Positions 35,374 through 44,409 of a stretch of DNA of 64,000 nucleotides are shown here, piece after piece. Under the pieces are notes generated by a model that was not told the DNA's origin, made no database searches, and saw nothing but the letters and a program-made list of their open reading frames with translations. The stretch is from an uncultured Pseudoteredinibacter sp. (GTDB lineage: Bacteria; Pseudomonadota; Gammaproteobacteria; Pseudomonadales; Cellvibrionaceae): positions 124,001 through 188,000 of the forward strand of contig NZ_CANMYE010000006.1 in the NCBI RefSeq assembly GCF_947502065.1. Direction: 5' to 3'. The stretch's first letter is position 1; each line of letters opens with the position of its first letter. The translations under genes and the position numbers were made by a program.

Positions 35374-36480
35374 ATGGCTGAATTACCTGTTTTGTTTGAA
35401 GAGTTGGAAGCGGCGGCTGGTAAAAAAATCGGCGTGGCAACTTTGAATGCTGAAAAATCCCTTAACTCTCTTAATTTGCAGATGATCGATTTGCTGCAAG
35501 AGCGCTTTAGTGCCTGGGAAGTAGACGATGCCATTGCCTGTGTATTTTTGCAGGGTGCTGGCGATAAGGCATTTTGTGCGGGCGGTGATGTTGTCGCTTT
35601 GCATGGTGGCAGCGCTGCCTATGGCGAGGAGGTTCCGAACGATTACTGCGTGAATTTTTTCGCTCGTGAATATGCATTGGATTACCACATGCATACTTTC
35701 AAGAAGCCCATTATTTTGTGGGGGCACGGAATTGTGATGGGTGGCGGCCTTGGTTTAATGGATGCTGCGAGCCATCGTGTGGCGACTGAAACCAATCGTA
35801 TGGCCATGCCGGAAGTTACCATTGGTTTGTACCCTGATGTGGGCGGTACATGGTTTCTAAATCACGCGCCAGGTAATACTGGTTTGTTTCTCGGTTTAAC
35901 CGGCGCCAACATCAATGCGGCAGATGCTAAATTCGTTGGTTTGGCGGATCGTTTGGTGGCCAATGAATACCGCGCTAATGTGCTTGCGGATTTGCAGGCT
36001 GCGGATTGGACGGTAGATTCGGAAGCGGTAGTTAATAAAGTGCTGCGTGCTTACGAGGCCAAGTCTCAAGATAAAATGCCTGAGCCTAATGTGCGTCCCA
36101 ATTATGATTTGATTAATCAGCTTTGTGATGGCGACTCTGCTGCTGAAGTCTGCCAGCAGATTTTGGATTATCAAACGGAAGATAAGTGGCTTTCGCGAGC
36201 CATCGATACCTTGCGTAATGGTTGCCCTATTACGCCGCATCTGGTTATCGCTCAAATGCGTGAGGGGGCACATAAAGGCCTGGCTGATGTGTTTCGTATG
36301 GAGCTAATTATGTCGCGTCATTGTGCGGCGAAGGGGCACTTCAAAGAAGGCGTGCGTGCGCTACTGATTGATAAAGATCGTCAGCCCAACTGGCAACATA
36401 AAAACATTGCCGATGTGACCGCCGCTGAAGTCGCAGAGTTTTTCATTCCTTTTGATGATGACCCTTTAAGCCACCTTTAA
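35374..36480 (+). CDS. 3-hydroxyisobutyryl-CoA hydrolase (crotonase family)
   Basis: A 368-residue protein of the HIBCH branch, about 100 residues longer than ordinary hydratases because of its C-terminal region (PNVRPNYDLINQLC onward to FIPFDDDPLSHL). It has AFCAGGDVVAL, HGIVMGGGLGLMDAASHRVATE and MPEVTIGLYPDVGGTWFL, the motifs of the family. It would release free 3-hydroxyisobutyrate for MmsB. Of two adjacent ATGs the one at 35374 is best spaced from GAGAAG. Confidence 0.9.
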   Translation: MAELPVLFEELEAAAGKKIGVATLNAEKSLNSLNLQMIDLLQERFSAWEVDDAIACVFLQGAGDKAFCAGGDVVALHGGSAAYGEEVPNDYCVNFFAREYALDYHMHTFKKPIILWGHGIVMGGGLGLMDAASHRVATETNRMAMPEVTIGLYPDVGGTWFLNHAPGNTGLFLGLTGANINAADAKFVGLADRLVANEYRANVLADLQAADWTVDSEAVVNKVLRAYEAKSQDKMPEPNVRPNYDLINQLCDGDSAAEVCQQILDYQTEDKWLSRAIDTLRNGCPITPHLVIAQMREGAHKGLADVFRMELIMSRHCAAKGHFKEGVRALLIDKDRQPNWQHKNIADVTAAEVAEFFIPFDDDPLSHL

Positions 36481-36530
36481 GTCGACTAAGCGTTGGCTCG
36501 AGGCCAAAGTGTCCTAGTTTGGAGAAAGTT

Positions 36531-37427
36531 ATGAGCAAAAATGTTGCCTTTATTGGCTTGGGAAATATGGGCGCGGGTATGGCGGCCAATCTAGTAAAAG
36601 CGGGCTTTAAGGTTACCGCTTTTGATTTATCAGCCGAGGCTTTAAATCAAGCTAAAGCTAATGGTTGCGCTATTGCCAGTAGTGCAATTGATGCGGTGGC
36701 CTCTGCTGATGTAATCGTATCCATGTTGCCCAATGGGCAAATTGTTGAAAATCTATATATCCACAATGACAAGCTGCTTTCGTCGATAGCAAAGCATGCT
36801 TTGATTATTGATTGCTCGACTATCGCGCCAGAAAATGCCCGTAATCTTATCGCTGCGGCAGCTGATGCAGGGATTGCGGCAATCGATGCGCCGGTGTCTG
36901 GTGGTGTTGCTGCGGCAGCGGCTGGCAGCTTGGCATTTATGTGTGGTGGCGAAGAGTCAGCCTGTGAGGCGGCTAAGCCTGTGCTCGAGGCTATGGGGGC
37001 TAATATTTTCCGTGCCGGTGATGCGGGTGCAGGGCAGGTGGCGAAAATCTGCAATAATATGCTGCTGGCCATTCATATGACTGGCACTGCCGAAGCATTG
37101 CAGTTGGGTATGGATAATGGTTTAGATCCGGCTGTTTTATCTAATATTATGCTCAAGAGCTCAGGCTGCAACTGGAGCCTCGAAAAGTACAATCCCGTTC
37201 CAGGCGTATTGGAAGGTGTCCCCTCTAGTAATAACTATCAGGGCGGCTTTATGGTTGACCTGATGCTGAAGGACTTGGGGTTGGCTATGGAGGCCGCCTT
37301 GGCAAGCCGATCATCCACCCCAATGGGTGCCGCAGCGCGTAATTTGTATAGCTTGCATAAAAACAGTGATCAAGGTGACAAGGGGGCAAAGGACTTCTCT
37401 TCAATCCTTGAGTTGTTTGCCAAATAA
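36531..37427 (+). CDS. mmsB: 3-hydroxyisobutyrate dehydrogenase
   Basis: A 298-residue NAD-dependent beta-hydroxyacid dehydrogenase. It opens with the Rossmann motif GLGNMGAGMAANLVKAG, has the substrate loop DAPVSGGVAAA and the catalytic Lys region GQVAKICNNM, and ends KDFSSILELF. It oxidises 3-hydroxyisobutyrate to methylmalonate semialdehyde, the substrate of MmsA at the start of the cluster. The ATG at 36531 has GGAG at good distance. It closes the valine module. Confidence 0.94.
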   Translation: MSKNVAFIGLGNMGAGMAANLVKAGFKVTAFDLSAEALNQAKANGCAIASSAIDAVASADVIVSMLPNGQIVENLYIHNDKLLSSIAKHALIIDCSTIAPENARNLIAAAADAGIAAIDAPVSGGVAAAAAGSLAFMCGGEESACEAAKPVLEAMGANIFRAGDAGAGQVAKICNNMLLAIHMTGTAEALQLGMDNGLDPAVLSNIMLKSSGCNWSLEKYNPVPGVLEGVPSSNNYQGGFMVDLMLKDLGLAMEAALASRSSTPMGAAARNLYSLHKNSDQGDKGAKDFSSILELFAK

Positions 37428-37680
37428 CCTGCCTAGCTGAGCGACGTATTAAGCTGTTACTGCATTTTGATATGGTTTGATGCGTCGTTTTTCTACATCT
37501 TTAAATATTTCTAATATCCTTTTTTACTAATACGGTTAAGTAGTGTTCCTCGCCGCTTGATTGTTTGCCGTTTCACTTTTGGCCAAGTACTATCAAGATT
37601 AATAGTCTAATATCAAGGCTAAGACTCTGTATCAAGTTAATACATGGCATCAAGCCGATTATTCTTACAAGGTTTACATT

Positions 37681-39153
37681 ATGTCTTCAATGCTTAGTCG
37701 CTTGGCGGCTACTTGCTTTGTGCTGCTGTCTGGCTCTGCGCTCGCCGAGTCTGTGCCAAAAGCAAAGCTTGAACCCTGTTATCTGCCCAATTTATCTGAT
37801 CAAGTATTTTGTGGTGAGCTTACTCGTCCAGAGACTGTCGGTGGCGAAAAAACAATTGCGGTGCATTATGCAGTATTACCAGCACTGCGGGATAATTTTC
37901 CAGAAGAGGCTGTGCTTGCAATTGCAGGGGGGCCCGGGCAGTCGGCAATGGATTTAGCTGCTCACTTTAATCAAACTTTGAATGATGTGCGACGAGAGCG
38001 GGATATCTTGCTGATTGATCAGCGTGGTACGGGGCGCTCTAATATTTTACATTGCGATGAGATGGATTCTCTAGAGCAGTTGTCCTTCGATGATCAGAGT
38101 ATGGACATCGCTAAAGAAACCCAGCGCTGCAAAGATGATTTGGCGGCCGATCTCAATGGCTACACGAGTCGCCAGGCGCTTGCTGATTTTGAAGCTATAC
38201 GTAAAGAACTAAATTACGAAAAGTTGCATTTATTCGGTACTTCTTACGGCACACGCATGGTGCAGTTGTATATGCGCCACCATCCAAATGCCATTGCAAC
38301 AGCGAGTATGGATGGCCTTGTTCCACTGCAGCAAAATGTACTGGCAGTGGGGGAGTCTGTAGATCACTCTATGGAGCTATTGCTAAAGCAGTGTGAGCTC
38401 CAGCCGGCTTGCCATAATCGTTTTCCTAGCCTCAGGCAAGATTTTGAAAGTCTGCTGAGTAATATTGGTGGGCAAACCCTGTTGCAAGGCGTAAAGCATC
38501 CGATATCGGCAGAAGGGGCCGCGCTGCGCCTGACGAAATCAAAGTTAAATGGCATTTTACGCTTAGCGCTATATAGTCAGCAGGCTAGAAGTTTACTGCC
38601 TTATGCTATTGATCGTTTAAAACTTGGTGACAGCGGACCTGTGCTTGGCTTATTTGGTTTAACCATGTCTGGTTTTGACCTTGCGATGGGTATGCATGCT
38701 GCGGTGGTCTGCGCTGAGGATTGGCCAAGATTAACAGAGCAAGATAGGCAGGCTTTGAAGGGAAGTTTAATTGGCGAGGATATGATTGCTGCATTGGATA
38801 TCGCTTGCCCGATTTGGCAATTGGAGGCCGACGTTAAAGATTTTTCTGAGCCGCTGCGCAGTGATATTCCTACATTGCTATTGTCCGGAAAATACGATCC
38901 TGCAACTCCACCAGCTTGGGCTGAAACAATGGTGGAACAGCTGAGTAATAGCCGACATATTGTTTTCCCTAATGGCACCCATGCAGTAGCTGGTCATACT
39001 TGTGCCGATGAGCTAATTACGGCTTTTATCAGTAATCCTAAGCCCGACGAACTCGATGTGAGCTGTGTAAAAAAGGATAGGGAGCGAGGCTTTTTTATAA
39101 ATGCCAATACTGCTTCGGCCGCTGTAACAGAGAAGGAGCCTGCTGATGATTGA
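37681..39153 (+). CDS. Secreted alpha/beta hydrolase with TAP-like C-terminal domain
   Basis: A 490-residue protein with signal peptide (about 1-21, ending SALAE). The alpha/beta hydrolase core has IAGGPGQSAMDLA (oxyanion strand), IDQRGTGRSN and nucleophile elbow GTSYGTRM; the C-terminal part LLSGKYDPATPPAWAE and GTHAVAGHTC supplies Asp and His and resembles tripeptidyl-aminopeptidase-like hydrolases. A periplasmic peptidase or esterase is likely. It overlaps the downstream ABC ATPase gene by 8 bases, so the three genes to 41025 are one unit. Confidence 0.82.
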   Translation: MSSMLSRLAATCFVLLSGSALAESVPKAKLEPCYLPNLSDQVFCGELTRPETVGGEKTIAVHYAVLPALRDNFPEEAVLAIAGGPGQSAMDLAAHFNQTLNDVRRERDILLIDQRGTGRSNILHCDEMDSLEQLSFDDQSMDIAKETQRCKDDLAADLNGYTSRQALADFEAIRKELNYEKLHLFGTSYGTRMVQLYMRHHPNAIATASMDGLVPLQQNVLAVGESVDHSMELLLKQCELQPACHNRFPSLRQDFESLLSNIGGQTLLQGVKHPISAEGAALRLTKSKLNGILRLALYSQQARSLLPYAIDRLKLGDSGPVLGLFGLTMSGFDLAMGMHAAVVCAEDWPRLTEQDRQALKGSLIGEDMIAALDIACPIWQLEADVKDFSEPLRSDIPTLLLSGKYDPATPPAWAETMVEQLSNSRHIVFPNGTHAVAGHTCADELITAFISNPKPDELDVSCVKKDRERGFFINANTASAAVTEKEPADD

Positions 39154-39880
39154 GGTGCATAACTTAAGTAAAAAGATTGCCGATGTTCAGGCCTTAGATC
39201 AGCTGAGCTTCAGTGCAGGCGATGGCAAGATAACCGGTTTGTTAGGGCCAAATGGTGCCGGTAAGACGACTTGCCTCAGAACATTGTTTAATCTGCTTGA
39301 TGCCGATGATGGTTGGGCCAAAGTAGATGGCATTAATGTTAAAGAGAGCCCTCTAAAAGCTAAGCAAAGTTTGGGCTTGTTCCCTGATCCTTTTGGTTTG
39401 TATGAACGCTTAAGCCCGCGGGAGTATATTCAGTATTTTGCGGAGTTAAATGGCCTAGCAAGTTCAGCAGCGAGCGCCGCTTGTGATGAGGTAATTGAGC
39501 GTTTGCAAATGTCGGATATTGCCGATCGTCGCTGCAAAGGTTTTTCCCAAGGGCAGCGTATGAAGACGGCCTTGGCTCAAGCGATCGTACATAAACCTCA
39601 AAATATTGTACTTGATGAGCCTACCCGTGGGCTTGATGTAATGAGTACGCGGACTCTGCGAGACTTGCTGCTTGCTCTTAAAGCGGACGGGCACTGTATT
39701 TTATTTTCATCCCATGTGATGCAAGAGGTATCCGCTTTATGTGATGAAGTGGTGGTGATGGCCGCTGGCAGAGCAATCGCTCAGGGGAGCCCCGCTGAAC
39801 TTTGTGAGCGCACAGGGCAAGATAGTTTAGAAGAGGCCTTCATAAGTCTTATCGGTTCAGATGAGGGGATTGCTGCATAA
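39146..39880 (+). CDS. ABC transporter ATP-binding protein (NatA-like)
   Basis: A 244-residue single ATPase: Walker A GPNGAGKTT, Q-loop around GLFPDPFGLYERL, signature FSQGQRMKTALAQA, Walker B NIVLDEPTRGLD and switch His in FSSHVMQE. These features and the LYERLSPREYIQYFAEL segment match NatA/Ccm-type export ATPases. It pairs with the membrane protein directly downstream, whose ATG overlaps this gene's stop codon (TAATG). Confidence 0.9.
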   Translation: MIEVHNLSKKIADVQALDQLSFSAGDGKITGLLGPNGAGKTTCLRTLFNLLDADDGWAKVDGINVKESPLKAKQSLGLFPDPFGLYERLSPREYIQYFAELNGLASSAASAACDEVIERLQMSDIADRRCKGFSQGQRMKTALAQAIVHKPQNIVLDEPTRGLDVMSTRTLRDLLLALKADGHCILFSSHVMQEVSALCDEVVVMAAGRAIAQGSPAELCERTGQDSLEEAFISLIGSDEGIAA

Positions 39881-41025
39881 TGGCTGCTTGGATAAAAATT
39901 TATAAAAAAGAAATGAAGGATGCCATACGTGATCGACGATCAGTCATGGCGGCCTTGTCCTATTCTATCGGTACCCCTTTGATCATGTGTATTTTGTTCA
40001 TCGCCATGATTGATAAATTTTCGAGCCCAAGTGCCTTGTACCTCACGATTGAAAATTCGCAGCAAGCGCCAGAGCTAATGCGTCATTTGCAGAGTAAGGA
40101 TATTTTTTCTAAGGATGCCTTGCCGGAAGGCAAGAGTGCCAAAGCTATCACTTTAACGATCGATGACGGCTATTTGTATGCCATGCAGCATGGTGAGCTG
40201 GCAACACTTAGCATAACGGCCGATTTCTCAAATGATAATTTGCGCAGCTCGATTCGGCGTTTACAGCGGGAGCTCAGAAGTTTTTCAAGGGAAGTTGCAG
40301 CGCTGCGTTTAATTGTGCGAGGTGTCTCGCCTGAAGTTATCAGGGTTTTGGATGTGCAGGCCAAGGATACTGCTAAGCCAGAGGCAAAAGGTGGTTTCAT
40401 TATTGGTGTTGCTATCTTTATGATGATTTATGCCGTGTTTATCTCTGGTATGAATCTGGCCATTGATACCAGTGCAGGTGAGCGTGAAAGAAACTCTCTT
40501 GCATTAATGCTGAGCTTGCCCATTCGGGTCAGTGATTTGGTTGTGGGTAAGTTGCTGGCGGTAAGTAGCTTTGCGCTATTTGGTTTGTGCATGATTCTTT
40601 TGGTGTCGAAAATTGCCTATGCCTATGTACCATGGCAGGAGTTGGGTGCCAATGTCATAATCGATGGCCGCTTTGCCTTATATATGCTGTTGTTTAGCTT
40701 TCCTTTGGCTTTGCTGGCGGCCAGTATGCAGCTATTTGTATCTTTTATGGCGAAGACTTTTAAAGAAGCACAGTCCTATTTAACCATTGTTTTAATTTTG
40801 CCAATGGGTATGGCAATGGTCACCGGTTATGATATCGGCCCAGACATGTTGCGCTGGCTGCCGGTTTCAGGGCAGCAAAAAGCTCTGATGGAGGTGGTAA
40901 AAGGAAATGCATTGCCTTGGGATTCGCTATTGATGGCGACGGCTATTACCCTGTTGTTGACGGGCTTGCTGGTTGGGGCACTGATGAAATTATTAAGTAG
41001 TGAGAAAACGGTGTTTTCACTATAA
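39880..41025 (+). CDS. ABC transporter permease (NatB/ABC-2 type)
   Basis: A 381-residue membrane protein of the ABC-2 family: first membrane segment about 25-45, a soluble extracytoplasmic region of about 120 residues, then five or six further segments (from about 170). IDTSAGERERNSLALMLSLPIRVSDLVVGKLLA is the hallmark loop of NatB-like permeases. With the ATPase it should form an exporter, of sodium in Bacillus NatAB, but the substrate here is unproved. The coupling to a secreted peptidase-like hydrolase is shared with some other marine bacteria only as inference. Confidence 0.88.
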   Translation: MAAWIKIYKKEMKDAIRDRRSVMAALSYSIGTPLIMCILFIAMIDKFSSPSALYLTIENSQQAPELMRHLQSKDIFSKDALPEGKSAKAITLTIDDGYLYAMQHGELATLSITADFSNDNLRSSIRRLQRELRSFSREVAALRLIVRGVSPEVIRVLDVQAKDTAKPEAKGGFIIGVAIFMMIYAVFISGMNLAIDTSAGERERNSLALMLSLPIRVSDLVVGKLLAVSSFALFGLCMILLVSKIAYAYVPWQELGANVIIDGRFALYMLLFSFPLALLAASMQLFVSFMAKTFKEAQSYLTIVLILPMGMAMVTGYDIGPDMLRWLPVSGQQKALMEVVKGNALPWDSLLMATAITLLLTGLLVGALMKLLSSEKTVFSL

Positions 41026-41031
41026 GGGTAA

Positions 41032-41071
41032 AAATTCCCGCGAGCTGCTCTATAGTGGGGCAGCTCGGGGC
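41032..41071 (-). terminator. Stem-loop terminator after the YceI gene
   Basis: CGAGCTGC (41041-41048) and GCAGCTCG (41060-41067) pair perfectly, extended outward by CCC/GGG. On the minus strand AATTTTT follows, fitting termination of the YceI transcript; on the plus strand it also lies just after the permease gene. Confidence 0.65.
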
Positions 41072-41085
41072 TTAAATGGATACGA

Positions 41086-41661
41086 TTAGTCTGCCATTAA
41101 ATCTAATACAAGTTGTACGTTTACCGCAGCAGAGCTGGCGATATCGATATTTCCTACTGTGCCGGCCAACTTATTTAGATTCGAGCTAGGAATGCCAAAG
41201 TCGCTTGCTGAAACAATCACGGCTTTTCGGCTGCTAACCATTAAGCGGCGGCCAGTGTTGGCGATGAGCAATTCTAAATCTAACTCTTTGCTGCCTTGCC
41301 AAACCCTTAAAGTCCCTTTCGCCATCATCGGCTTTATCTCACCGGTTTTGGGGAGGCTGTGTGGGTCAATATGGGCGCTAATTTCAATCGATGGGTATTT
41401 GTCGTACTCAAAAAACAAATCCCTAAGTCGCCCATCACGAATAGGGTTGACGGTGTCTAGGTTTTTTAAGTCGATATGGGCGACAAACTTTCCGCTTTTA
41501 TCAAGCGCGCCGCTCAGCTTGCTAATGGTCGCAGGCTCGATAATGTATTGCTTCTTGGTGGTGGCAAAGTTAAGGGCAGATAGCTCAGGATTAATTTCGT
41601 AATGCCCAGCAAAGAGTTTTGGGGCAAGTAGAATGCACAGGGCTAGCATCCAGTACTTCAT
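41086..41661 (-). CDS. YceI-family periplasmic lipid-binding protein
   Basis: A 191-residue protein with signal peptide (about 1-18, ending LFAGH). The lipocalin-like YceI fold is indicated by YEINPELSALNFATTKKQ, VAHIDLKNLDTVNPIRDGRLRDLFFEYDKYPSIEISA and the C-terminal DFGIPSSNLNKLAG. Family members bind isoprenoid-like lipids in the periplasm; the biological role is unclear. It is a single gene. Confidence 0.85.
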   Translation of the reverse strand: MKYWMLALCILLAPKLFAGHYEINPELSALNFATTKKQYIIEPATISKLSGALDKSGKFVAHIDLKNLDTVNPIRDGRLRDLFFEYDKYPSIEISAHIDPHSLPKTGEIKPMMAKGTLRVWQGSKELDLELLIANTGRRLMVSSRKAVIVSASDFGIPSSNLNKLAGTVGNIDIASSAAVNVQLVLDLMAD

Positions 41662-41704
41662 ATTATTCTCCGTTATAATTCTTACTGTGTAAGCAGCATA
41701 GCAG

Positions 41705-41741
41705 AAAAAAGGGGCTAGAACCTATGGCTCTGCCCCTTTTT
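41705..41741 (-). terminator. Rho-independent terminator after accC
   Basis: GGGGC (41711-41715) and GCCCC (41732-41736) pair, with AGA/TCT continuing the stem inside after a bulge. An A run lies before and TTTTT after; on the minus strand this ends the accB-accC transcript. Confidence 0.75.
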
Positions 41742-41769
41742 GGTGCTGCGTATTAAGAAGAAAACTGAC

Positions 41770-43113
41770 TTAGCTTAAGCCTAGTTTCTTCTCAAGGTAG
41801 TGGATGTTCACACCACCTTCGGCAAATGCGCGATCGCGTGCCAATTCCTGTTGTAGCGGAATGTTGGTTTTGATGCCGTCGACAATCATCTCATCCAAAG
41901 CACTCCGCATGCGTAGCAAAGCTTCTTCGCGAGTGTCGCCAAAAGTAATTAACTTGGCGATCATTGAGTCATAGTTAGGCGGTACCAAGTAGCCACTGTA
42001 AAGGTGAGAGTCTACTCGTACGCCCAAACCGCCTGGAGGGTGGAAGTTTGTTACCCGGCCAGGACTTGGTAGAAACGACTTTGGATCTTCAGCGTTAATG
42101 CGCGCTTCGAACGAATGCCCTTTAATAACAATGTCTTCTTGACTCAAAGATAGTGGTTCGCCGCAACAAACGCGAATTTGCTCTTTGATCAAATCGACGC
42201 CTGTCACCATTTCGGTAACGGGGTGCTCAACCTGAATACGGGTGTTCATTTCGATGAAGTAAAAGCGACCACCTTCGTATAGGAATTCAAAAGTACCTGC
42301 GCCGCGGTATCCGATTTCAATACAGGCGTTGACACAAGATTGCTGAACCTCAGCGCGCACATCATCAGGAATGCCTGGCGCTGGTGCTTCTTCAAGAACT
42401 TTTTGGTGGCGGCGCTGCAAAGAGCAGTCGCGATCACCTAAATGAATAGCACCGCCCTGTCCATCGGACATCACCTGGATTTCTACGTGGCGAGGGTTCT
42501 GCAAAAACTTCTCCATGTAGACAGTATCGTCACCAAAGGCCGCTTTTGCTTCAGCCTTAGTGATGGCGATAGATTGGATCAGTTCTTCTTCTTCGTGAAC
42601 AACACGCATGCCTCGGCCACCGCCGCCAGCGGCAGCTTTGATGATAACCGGATAGCCAACATCACGACCAATGCGCAAGCAGGTTTCTTTGTGCTCAGGT
42701 AGTGGGCCGTCAGATCCTGGAACGGTTGGAACGCCGGCGCGTTTCATGGCTGAGATGGCCGAAACCTTATCACCCATTAGGCGGATTACATCGGCATCGG
42801 GGCCGATAAAGGTGAAGCCGCTTTTTTGTACCTGCTCTGCAAAGTCGGCATTTTCCGCAAGGAAGCCGTAGCCAGGGTGTACTGCTGTAGAGTCAGTAAT
42901 CTCCATGGCGCTGATAAGAGCGGGAATGTTTAAATAACTTTCTGGCGATGGATTGGGGCCGATGCAAACTGATTCATCGGCTAATCGCACATGTTTCAAA
43001 TCGCGGTCAATCTTCGAGTGCACCGCTACAGTTTTAATGCCCATTTCTTTACAGGCACGCAAAATGCGTAGTGCAATCTCACCGCGGTTGGCAATGAGTA
43101 ATTTCTGTATCAT
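41770..43113 (-). CDS. accC: Acetyl-CoA carboxylase biotin carboxylase subunit
   Basis: A 447-residue ATP-grasp enzyme, near the length of E. coli AccC. It begins [21 protein letters not shown], has the glycine-rich ATP loop [13 protein letters not shown] and the active-site segment [16 protein letters not shown]. It carboxylates the biotin on AccB, the first step of fatty-acid synthesis. GAGGAAAC precedes the ATG. It follows accB by 49 bases in the usual order. Confidence 0.97.
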   Translation of the reverse strand: MIQKLLIANRGEIALRILRACKEMGIKTVAVHSKIDRDLKHVRLADESVCIGPNPSPESYLNIPALISAMEITDSTAVHPGYGFLAENADFAEQVQKSGFTFIGPDADVIRLMGDKVSAISAMKRAGVPTVPGSDGPLPEHKETCLRIGRDVGYPVIIKAAAGGGGRGMRVVHEEEELIQSIAITKAEAKAAFGDDTVYMEKFLQNPRHVEIQVMSDGQGGAIHLGDRDCSLQRRHQKVLEEAPAPGIPDDVRAEVQQSCVNACIEIGYRGAGTFEFLYEGGRFYFIEMNTRIQVEHPVTEMVTGVDLIKEQIRVCCGEPLSLSQEDIVIKGHSFEARINAEDPKSFLPSPGRVTNFHPPGGLGVRVDSHLYSGYLVPPNYDSMIAKLITFGDTREEALLRMRSALDEMIVDGIKTNIPLQQELARDRAFAEGGVNIHYLEKKLGLS

Positions 43114-43162
43114 AAATGTTTCCTCAATGGGCTATTGTTTATCGCTTAAGGTAGAAGTCGAT

Positions 43163-43627
43163 TTAAACAATAGTTACCAGAGGTTGATCAAATTCAACTG
43201 GCTCGCCATCTTCGATCAAGATAGCTTCAATGATGCCGGCTTTGTCTGCTTCAATTTGGTTCATCATCTTCATGGCTTCAACAATACAAACCACATCACC
43301 AGGTTTAACCTGCTGTCCCACTTTCACAAACGGGGTGGCGCCTGGGCTAGAGGCTGCATAGAAAGTTCCAACCATTGGAGACTTAACCGAATGGGTGTTG
43401 CTAGCTGGGGCGGCAGGCTCTGCGCTTTCGGCTGGGGCTGCAGCGGCAGCTGGAGCGGCGGCTGGCATCGGAGCGGCGGGTGCCATCGCAGGCATCATTG
43501 AAACGGTTTGCATAGAAGAAGAGCCGCGGCTAATGCGAACTGATTCTTCGCCTTCTTTAATTTCCAATTCGCCGATATCAGATTCTTCTAACAGCTCGAT
43601 CAGTTTTTTAATTTTACGAATATCCAT
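43163..43627 (-). CDS. accB: Biotin carboxyl carrier protein of acetyl-CoA carboxylase
   Basis: A 154-residue carrier. An N-terminal helical domain is followed by an Ala/Pro-rich linker (about 46-78) and the biotinyl domain from about 80, with the biotin-accepting Lys120 in [12 protein letters not shown]. The linker length is typical. It lies between aroQ and accC in one leftward operon. Confidence 0.96.
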   Translation of the reverse strand: MDIRKIKKLIELLEESDIGELEIKEGEESVRISRGSSSMQTVSMMPAMAPAAPMPAAAPAAAAAPAESAEPAAPASNTHSVKSPMVGTFYAASSPGATPFVKVGQQVKPGDVVCIVEAMKMMNQIEADKAGIIEAILIEDGEPVEFDQPLVTIV

Positions 43628-43673
43628 GTTTAAACTCGCTAATTGTTCTGTCGTTAAAAACGGTTGTGTTGGT

Positions 43674-44111
43674 TCAAGCTACATTCTCTATTGCCCAATC
43701 CAAAGCTAGTTCATAGCCTTTGGCGCCAAGGCCGCATATAACGCCCACAGCAATATCGGAAAAATAGGAATGGTGTCGAAAGCTTTCTCTTTGATGCACA
43801 TTGGACAAATGCACTTCAATAAAAGGGATGTTTACCCCAGCTAGGGCATCACGCAGTGCCACGCTGGTGTGGGTAAAGGCCGCCGGGTTGAAGATGATAA
43901 AATCTACCCCTTCGCGGCGGGCATCATGAATACGTTCAATCAATTCGTATTCGGCATTGCTCTGCAGGGCCATTAAATGGTGGCCAGCTTCTTTGCATCG
44001 TGCGCTTAAGCTTTGATTGATGTCTTCTAGAGTGGTGTGACCGTAAATCTCCGGCTCGCGAGTGCCAAGCAGGTTCAGGTTTGGGCCATGTAAAACCAAG
44101 ATAGTGGCCAT
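43674..44111 (-). CDS. aroQ: Type II 3-dehydroquinate dehydratase
   Basis: A 145-residue enzyme of the shikimate pathway. [16 protein letters not shown], the catalytic Tyr near the same place, [16 protein letters not shown] and [17 protein letters not shown] are the conserved segments. It is the first gene of the aroQ-accB-accC order common in gammaproteobacteria. Repeated TTGGCGAA sites lie about 80-125 bases upstream. Confidence 0.96.
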   Translation of the reverse strand: MATILVLHGPNLNLLGTREPEIYGHTTLEDINQSLSARCKEAGHHLMALQSNAEYELIERIHDARREGVDFIIFNPAAFTHTSVALRDALAGVNIPFIEVHLSNVHQRESFRHHSYFSDIAVGVICGLGAKGYELALDWAIENVA

Positions 44112-44189
44112 AGCGGCTGCCCTTTATTGTGATTATTGATCAGATGAATGTGGGCAGTGTGCACGATTTTTGGGCGGATGTCCATGTAA

Positions 44190-44315
44190 TTGGCGAAAAA
44201 CCCGCGTTTTGGCGAAGATGCCAACAAGATTGGCGAAGTTGTGCTTTGTGTTTTTAATGCAAAAGTCGAGTGCGTGACACTTTTTTGCAAGAAGTGCATC
44301 TTTTCGGCGAAGTTG
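44190..44315. repeat. Phased TTGGCGAA repeats upstream of aroQ-accBC
   Basis: TTGGCGAA occurs at 44190, 44209 and 44230, spaced 19 and 21 bases (about two helix turns), and a related GGCGAAGTTG at 44306. All are in the same orientation in the 298-base gap between aroQ and dsbD. They could be binding sites of a regulator of aroQ-accBC. The rest of the gap shows no gene. Confidence 0.5.
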
Positions 44316-44381
44316 TTGCGTTTTTCTCGCTTTTTATTTGGGTTTCAGGTAAGTTCTGAGAAATTGCGTCGAAGTGGTACC

Positions 44382-44403
44382 AAAAGGGCGCCTAAAAGCG
44401 CCC
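44382..44403 (-). terminator. Rho-independent terminator after dsbD
   Basis: GGGCGC (44386-44391) and GCGCCC (44398-44403) form a perfect stem with a six-base loop; on the minus strand TTTT follows, seven bases after the dsbD stop codon region. Confidence 0.8.
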
Positions 44404-44409
44404 ATCTTG

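Noticed and set aside
37440-37482. Possible terminator after mmsB (CGACG and CGTCG followed by TTTTT)
   Set aside because: The stem is only five pairs and the loop about 30 bases, too weak to call.
37565-37957. 130-codon frame overlapping the start of the secreted hydrolase gene
   Set aside because: The hydrolase frame has a signal peptide and catalytic motifs; this one mirrors it in another frame.
43395-43709. Alanine-rich plus-strand frame opposite accB
   Set aside because: It arises from the Ala/Pro linker codons of accB read on the other strand.
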